Part shown: positions 19,335 to 21,317 of the stretch, piece after piece | Layout of the letters: each line of letters begins with the position of its first letter | How positions within the stretch are numbered: position 1 is the stretch's first letter | DNA from: Apostichopus parvimensis | Taxonomy: Eukaryota > Echinodermata > Holothuroidea > Aspidochirotida > Stichopodidae | Assembly (NCBI GenBank): GCA_000934455.1 | Contig: KN890497.1 | Span: forward strand, 8,406-29,722 | Length of the DNA stretch: 21,317 nucleotides | Reading direction: 5' to 3' | Notes under the pieces: model-generated | Database searches by the model: none | What the model was told of the DNA's origin: nothing | What the model saw: only the letters and a program-made list of their open reading frames with translations | Made by a program: the position numbers and the translations under genes

Positions 19335-20487
19335 CTTTCAAGAAAAAAGAATTTTCATATACCAGGTTAACAGAAATGAACTATATTGTGTGTGTCTGCA
19401 GATGTTCACAATTGTTTAAAATTTATGGCTATCCAACTGTGCAACTATATAAATTAAAGTAGATCCCCCGTACTAAAGATTCTGAACGATTTGCAATAAA
19501 ACAGTAATTGACGACTATTCAGCGAGGACTGTAAATGAGTGATTTATAGAGAGGCGGAAATAAGGTGCATTCCCTCCAAAAAGATCCTACGAGAGAACAA
19601 GAAATATCTCAAAATACAACAGCTTCCGGGGCTTTGAAACAAATTCCATAGAAATTGAATTTCACTCTCTCACATGTATTTTGTGATTTAAACTCGAAAA
19701 GAACACGGAATATATGAAATTGCTTGAGCCACCGGGCTTTTCCCTGGGACCCTCATTAGGAACCCCCTGGAACCCCACTATAGGGCCGTAAGATACAGTC
19801 CAGAAAAATGTAAGTGTAATGCTTCTTTCTGACATGTATGTTTGCAATTTATACAGGTGCGTATATTGCACTTCCAAACAATTTGCCCACCCCTACCCCC
19901 ACTCTCACAGTTTATAAAGTCTGACCGGACAAAATAGCCTAGGACATATTATCCGCATAGATATCATAGGATATTTGGCCTCCTTCTTGTTGAAGTATAA
20001 GGAATCGAAAATTCAGTAAACTGACGTGAAGGTTAAATGCTTTGTATTTGTATTTACGACCGCGGCAAGAGTTATAAGAATTATTGATAATCTTATATCC
20101 TCCACTGAGAATCATTAGTATCATTAGTAGACCTATACTAAATGGGAGTTTGACCGAGGCTATAACTATAGTGTCATTAGTTGTGGACACTTACATAGTG
20201 CCGAGAGCGAAACGTTATAGCTATACGTATACCTCATGGTTTTTGTTCGGTAAGGGGAAGAGTGCATGTGGTGGGTTGCAAACCCCGCCCATTTGCAATA
20301 CGTCATCTTTCCGAGTAATACGTTAATACGACATAGATAGATATCTTTAGCTACATACATACGATGTGTGAATGGCTGCTCATATTCTCTGTGATCGCAG
20401 TTATTTCTGAAGGATTGATATGAGTTAGATAATAAATTGATATCAATGATAACGTCAAATCATTTATAAATGGGCATAAAGGCCTAC
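19335..20487 (-). other. Intron inside kringle 1
   Basis: This is a phase-1 intron of 1153 bases. I see no gene, transposon end or tandem repeat that I can support. Short open frames on both strands here lack domain signatures and have no splice-site support. Confidence 0.75.
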
Positions 20488-20643
20488 TCTGCATGTTGTA
20501 GTTAACAGGATACATTTCCTCAGGAACATCATTCCACATCAGGCACGTGTAGCCGGATCCCGATGCACCATTGCCTTTAGGAAGCGCGATGTTATGGGTT
20601 CCATAATACTCATTAGTATCCGTATCGATGCAACTCCATTTCC
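20488..20643 (-). CDS. Exon: kringle 1, N-terminal half
   Basis: This 156-base exon has the acceptor TTTTTTTTTAG and the donor A|GTAGGCC, and is phase 1 at both ends. It encodes the first two kringle cysteines (WSCIDTDTNEYYG ... GYTCLMWNDV). It ends before the NYC motif, at the place where kringle coding regions are usually split into two exons. The spacing between the first and second Cys is 29 residues instead of the usual 21, because of a Gly/Ser/Asn-rich insert (KGNGASGSG). Kringles are triple-loop disulphide domains that bind proteins, lysine side chains or membranes. The donor is less canonical than the others, but its phase joins exactly to the next exon to restore an Asn codon. Confidence 0.85.
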
Positions 20644-20868
20644 CTAAAAAAAAAGGGGGGGGGGGATTACGGGATATCATCACGACAATAGATTAACAAT
20701 AATATCGACAATTGTGATTATTGCGCATTGAACTGGAAACTTATCATATCAATGGGTCGAAACTGAGAACAGCGAAACATTTCAACTTGACTCGGTTTAA
20801 ACTTATACGTTGCTGATATCACAATGTCATTATTCTGTATGTGGTGAACTGATGATGAAGTTCTGCAT

Positions 20869-21317
20869 TGCACCCAGACTTCCAAAGTTTCTTATAGATT
20901 CATTACATCTGAATTTGTTCTTGTACTCATATGCGTGCATGCTTGTGTACGGTACTGTATAAGGTCGCTTCTCTCTTATCTCATCCCTGTGCGGCGTGTA
21001 TTGCACATCGGGATGAGGCATTGTCGTCAGTTGACTGTTGCGGCCAACTGGTGATCCATAGGTTACCGTAGCAAATGTGAACCATAGAAGTACATCGTTT
21101 GGAAATTGTATGGGTATTAAGAAGGATATCATGGTGCTATAGGAATATGGTGGTGGTTCCATTTTCAGCCAGTTGTCGTAACATACTGTGGTTGTTTGTG
21201 GGTCTATGTGGGTGAGTGAGCGGTTCAAAAAGTCTGCATTAAACGTCCCATAAACCGTACTCCGATGAACTTCAAACTTGGTGGGTATTTGATGGGCAGA
21301 AGATGCTGTGCCTGTGT
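20869..21317 (-). CDS. Possible upstream exon, unrecognised protein, open at the right edge
   Basis: The minus strand is open from the window edge to a stop at 20830, more than 160 codons, which is long for AT-rich non-coding DNA. I recognise no domain. Within the frame two ATG codons precede a hydrophobic stretch (VLLWFTFATVTYG) that could be a signal-peptide core, followed by a polar segment rich in Pro, Tyr and charged residues with one Cys (KFRCNES). A GT at 20867-20868 (CTGG|GTGCAA on the minus strand) would end the exon in phase 1, which is the phase required by the kringle 1 exon at 20643. It could therefore be the first coding exon with a leader peptide, or an exon continuing from upstream. 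Alternatively it is a fragment of a mobile element. The N-region of the supposed leader lacks a basic residue, which weakens that reading. The frame is seen; the role is inference. Confidence 0.35.

Larger units (their letters stand above)
204..20643 (-). other. Partial multi-exon gene: kringle x2, PAN, F5/8C x3, C-type lectin-like, cbEGF mosaic protein
   Basis: This is the span of one inferred gene, read from high to low coordinate through 17 exons totalling 2820 coding bases (about 940 residues). Approximate residues of the partial protein are: kringle 1, 1-91; kringle 2, 92-173; PAN, 174-266; linker, 267-277; F5/8C-1, 278-432; F5/8C-2, 433-586; F5/8C-3, 587-749; C-type lectin-like, 750-898; calcium-binding EGF, 899-940. 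Each exon has AG before and GT after it, and all phases join: module borders are phase 1 and introns within F5/8C domains are phase 0. These domain families are extracellular, disulphide-bonded adhesion and ligand-binding modules, so I infer a secreted or membrane-anchored protein acting outside the cell. The first exon, the stop codon and any transmembrane or protease domain lie outside what can be seen. I do not recognise a named orthologue. A split into two neighbouring genes cannot be fully excluded without transcripts, but the matched phases argue against it. Confidence 0.85.

Noticed and set aside
19939..20190. Minus-strand open frame of 83 codons with a membrane-like segment in the kringle 1 intron
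   Set aside because: The kringle 1 halves join perfectly without it. It shows no domain, no splice-supported ends and no initiation context.

Overview
This is eukaryotic genomic DNA, AT-rich and repeat-rich. Nearly the whole window is occupied by one large multi-exon gene on the minus strand. No prokaryotic operon, rRNA or convincing tRNA is present. I assembled 17 exons between positions 20643 and 204 by reading conserved domains and GT/AG splice sites. Together they give 2820 coding bases, about 940 residues, with no stop codon and no phase conflict at any junction. The reading frame continues past the left edge, and probably also to the right. An extracellular mosaic protein of this kind, together with CR1/L2-like LINE debris, hAT and foldback MITEs and many minisatellites, suggests a marine invertebrate. 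An invertebrate deuterostome such as an echinoderm is my guess, but species cannot be fixed from the sequence.

In transcription order (high to low coordinate) the gene encodes: kringle 1 (20643-20488 and 19334-19218), kringle 2 (18926-18792 and 16753-16643), a PAN/apple domain (14505-14227), a 33-base linker exon (11752-11720), three F5/8-type-C (discoidin, FA58C) domains of three exons each (10991-6619, 6355-4828, 3578-1130), a long-form C-type lectin-like domain (946-500) and a calcium-binding EGF domain (329-204). Every module is bounded by phase-1 introns, the classic arrangement of shuffled extracellular modules, and all introns inside the FA58C domains are phase 0. The predicted product is a secreted or cell-surface adhesion/recognition protein, resembling blood-coagulation and hepatocyte-growth-factor proteins in its parts but not in its order. 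No protease or transmembrane domain lies inside the window. A long minus-strand open frame at 21317-20869 may be the preceding exon, but I cannot assign its fold.

The introns hold the rest of the content: a 42-bp minisatellite (about 1960-2750), an AT microsatellite (6530-6588), a threefold 90-bp tandem repeat (8501-8768), a hAT-type MITE (8941-9306), a 34-bp satellite broken by a gap of exactly 500 N (9742-10640), a foldback MITE (12678-12879), two copies of a dispersed repeat (7076-7320 and 13490-14000), a 56-bp triplication that copies the 5' splice site of the PAN exon (14063-14229), and a decayed CR1/L2-clade LINE (about 17030-18600). The plus-strand open frames are short and look like chance or shadow frames.
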